DNA of 64,000 nucleotides from Alteromonas_E sp965248545 (lineage in GTDB: Bacteria > Pseudomonadota > Gammaproteobacteria > Enterobacterales > Alteromonadaceae), in assembly GCA_965248545.1 (NCBI GenBank), contig OZ252110.1, positions 124,001-188,000 on the forward strand, written 5' to 3'. Made by a program: the position numbers and the translations under genes. The notes under the pieces are model-generated. The model searched no databases. It was given only the letters and a program-made list of their open reading frames with translations, and was not told the origin of the DNA. Positions 63,801 to 64,000 of the stretch are shown in pieces. Positions within the stretch are counted from its first letter, which is position 1. Each line of letters starts with the position of its first letter.

Positions 63801-64000
63801 ACGGCAACGGCGAATACACTTGGGATCTTGATATGGACAACGGCATGTTGACTATTAACGGGGTTGGTGGCTATTTAGGTATCCCTAAAGCCGTTAACAA
63901 CGGTGAGCTAGGCAACGGTGGCACAGTCACTGGTTCAACAGAATACATGGTTGAGTTTAACGACGGCAACACGCGTATGACAGTTGATATCGAAGCTGGC
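60896..64000 (+). CDS. GH16 beta-glucanase (laminarinase-like) lipoprotein with tandem C-terminal modules (partial)
   Basis: 1035 residues visible, open to the window end. Lipobox LSAC with Cys24. GH16 domain about 45-305: WSDEFDGDSLNPNNWG, then the active site GEIDIMEA with Glu171 (nucleophile), Asp173 and Glu176 (acid/base), ending in GEMEVDYVRVYRC. A carbohydrate-binding-like domain about 337-522 follows, then a Pro-rich linker and modules from Gly541, Gly715 and Gly891, each with GVGP..GDISW, RACF.DD and APHDG. Secreted to the cell surface; would cleave beta-1,3-glucans. ATG at 60896 with GAGGA upstream. Beside the TonB receptor locus. Confidence 0.9.
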   Translation, partial: MTNRRRTLKHLLLLASTGLFLSACGGGDSVGDTKDSPVTEPFSPAPAEEWELVWSDEFDGDSLNPNNWGYDLGDGSDRGLERWGNNEQQWYTDQNATVSDGTLKITAKAESVQDGFPYTSSRITTLGKLDFTFGRVEASLKTSAGQGLWSAFWMLSSNSPYGSDGWAATGEIDIMEAANPGVADTEFLGSTIFHGFPWPLQQSLSEALPDGIDATEFNEYAVEWEQNEIRFFVNDIHFKTITSASYYSYFYNDSAETYQLAVDGAPFDTDFYLILNLAVGGNLTGNLVEDSSLPGEMEVDYVRVYRCSYGRADGKGCNSNVNADLDTPDPLRPGQESFDIYIDAPATYTWTIVGETFERPLALNSFWDNDGALSFAEVDGGDRGNVIEVVTSNSGNISINPTVEPIELFGMGNNPNFAELHAGELRFDLYVRSAEAESSFLIKMDSGFPALGQIALATDDLPRDTWTTISVKVNDLLAFRGDGFMPLDTSAIQSMFVFEPTGAADVLIDNITLSCGSPGTCGIAAPVPPPPPIEGPFAMPGVWTMAPEAGSLGVGPVEGDISWFAIDDQGISDRACFFDDTYVFNEDGSFQNVLGDETWVEQWQTGNAEACGPLVAPHDGMTPGTWNYDAGAGTLFIDGFGSFVGIPKAVNGIELSDVNQTPPNVTYNIEEVGNDRMIVTINSGTAGAPIWWRFVMQKIESFGDPGPAPERTFAGTWQVEPVAGSLGVGPARGDISWWAIDDAGVATRACFYDDQYVFDRDGTFDNILGDDTWLEAWQGVAGEECGAPVAPHDGSGDFTWTYTEATEDTGTLLIDGIGGYMGIPKAVNNGELGNGGTLPPNVTCEVMWENDNTVVLDIEAGPGVWWRFRMIKTVQPEPIDPGTGGGSPVVGTWRVAPEANSLGVGPAMGDISWWAIDDAGVTTRACFYDDDYVFMEDGTFDNVLGDDTWLEAWQGVAGEECGAPVAPHDGNGEYTWDLDMDNGMLTINGVGGYLGIPKAVNNGELGNGGTVTGSTEYMVEFNDGNTRMTVDIEAG
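62516..64000 (+). repeat. Three tandem coding copies of a ~175-residue module in the GH16 protein
   Basis: Copies start at 62516, 63038 and 63566 (522 and 528 bases, third cut by the window end). Copies 2 and 3 are nearly the same in protein over long runs (ISWWAIDDAGV, LGDDTWLEAWQGVAGEECG, GIPKAVNNGELGNGG), while copy 1 is more diverged. Many codons differ at third positions, so the copies are old enough to drift or are kept by selection. Two conserved Cys per copy may form a disulfide. Confidence 0.88.

Noticed and set aside
62516..64000. The 3' repeats as a mobile or CRISPR-like repeat
   Set aside because: Units are about 525 bases, in frame, and encode conserved protein; they are domain duplications.

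Overview
The window looks like chromosomal DNA of a marine, free-living gammaproteobacterium, most likely of the Alteromonadales. This rests on the yoaA-tsaB-fadD neighbourhood, a complete hisGDCBHAF(IE) operon with a leader-peptide attenuator, nsrR/nnrS, an Mrp-type sodium antiporter operon, and a TonB-receptor/halogenase/laminarinase region. This is inference from gene content; no 16S gene is present. I see no tRNA, rRNA, CRISPR array, transposase or phage gene.

Layout. 1-4.7 kb (minus): fadD (its 3' part lies outside the window), an alpha/beta hydrolase, a small conserved protein, tsaB and the helicase yoaA. 4.9-12.5 kb (plus): a ten-gene Mrp/Mbh-like cation/proton antiporter operon with three large antiporter-type subunits, closed by a perfect 15-bp hairpin. 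12.5-24.1 kb: mostly single genes (two periplasmic solute-binding-like proteins, a GH13 amylase, TauE/SafE permease, DUF2244, DUF2855, an enoyl-reductase-like protein, pirin, TraB/GumN, YhhN). 24.1-31.6 kb (plus): his leader, attenuator and his operon, followed by a GNAT acetyltransferase and a PuuB-like oxidase. 33.6-35.8 kb: PadR regulator, HAAS-type membrane protein and metallophosphoesterase behind a palindromic operator. 35.8-41.2 kb (minus): DUF6010-like and HD proteins, then an operon of a Leu/Ile/Val-binding-like protein and a hybrid histidine kinase carrying a LOV blue-light domain. 41.3-45.2 kb: lipoprotein, lepB, a small secreted peptide with a membrane partner, ibpA-type Hsp20 with a possible RNA thermometer, MAPEG protein, adk. 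45.4-49.5 kb: htpG with a sigma-32-like promoter, then nsrR divergent from a small membrane protein and nnrS across an NsrR-like box.

49.6-64 kb looks like a carbohydrate-acquisition region. A TonB-dependent receptor is followed by halogenase, SapC, cupin_8 and a second halogenase on the minus strand. Upstream lie an SGNH/TPR protein, a divergent DUF6445-like putative dioxygenase, and a large GH16 lipoprotein (laminarinase-like) with a carbohydrate-binding-like module and at least three tandem copies of a ~175-residue module, which runs off the window end. The likely logic is outer-membrane cleavage of beta-glucan, uptake through the TonB receptor, and an unknown oxidative or halogenating step by the flavin and iron enzymes beside it. 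The latter is the least understood system here, together with the LOV-kinase/binding-protein pair and the three-subunit antiporter operon.
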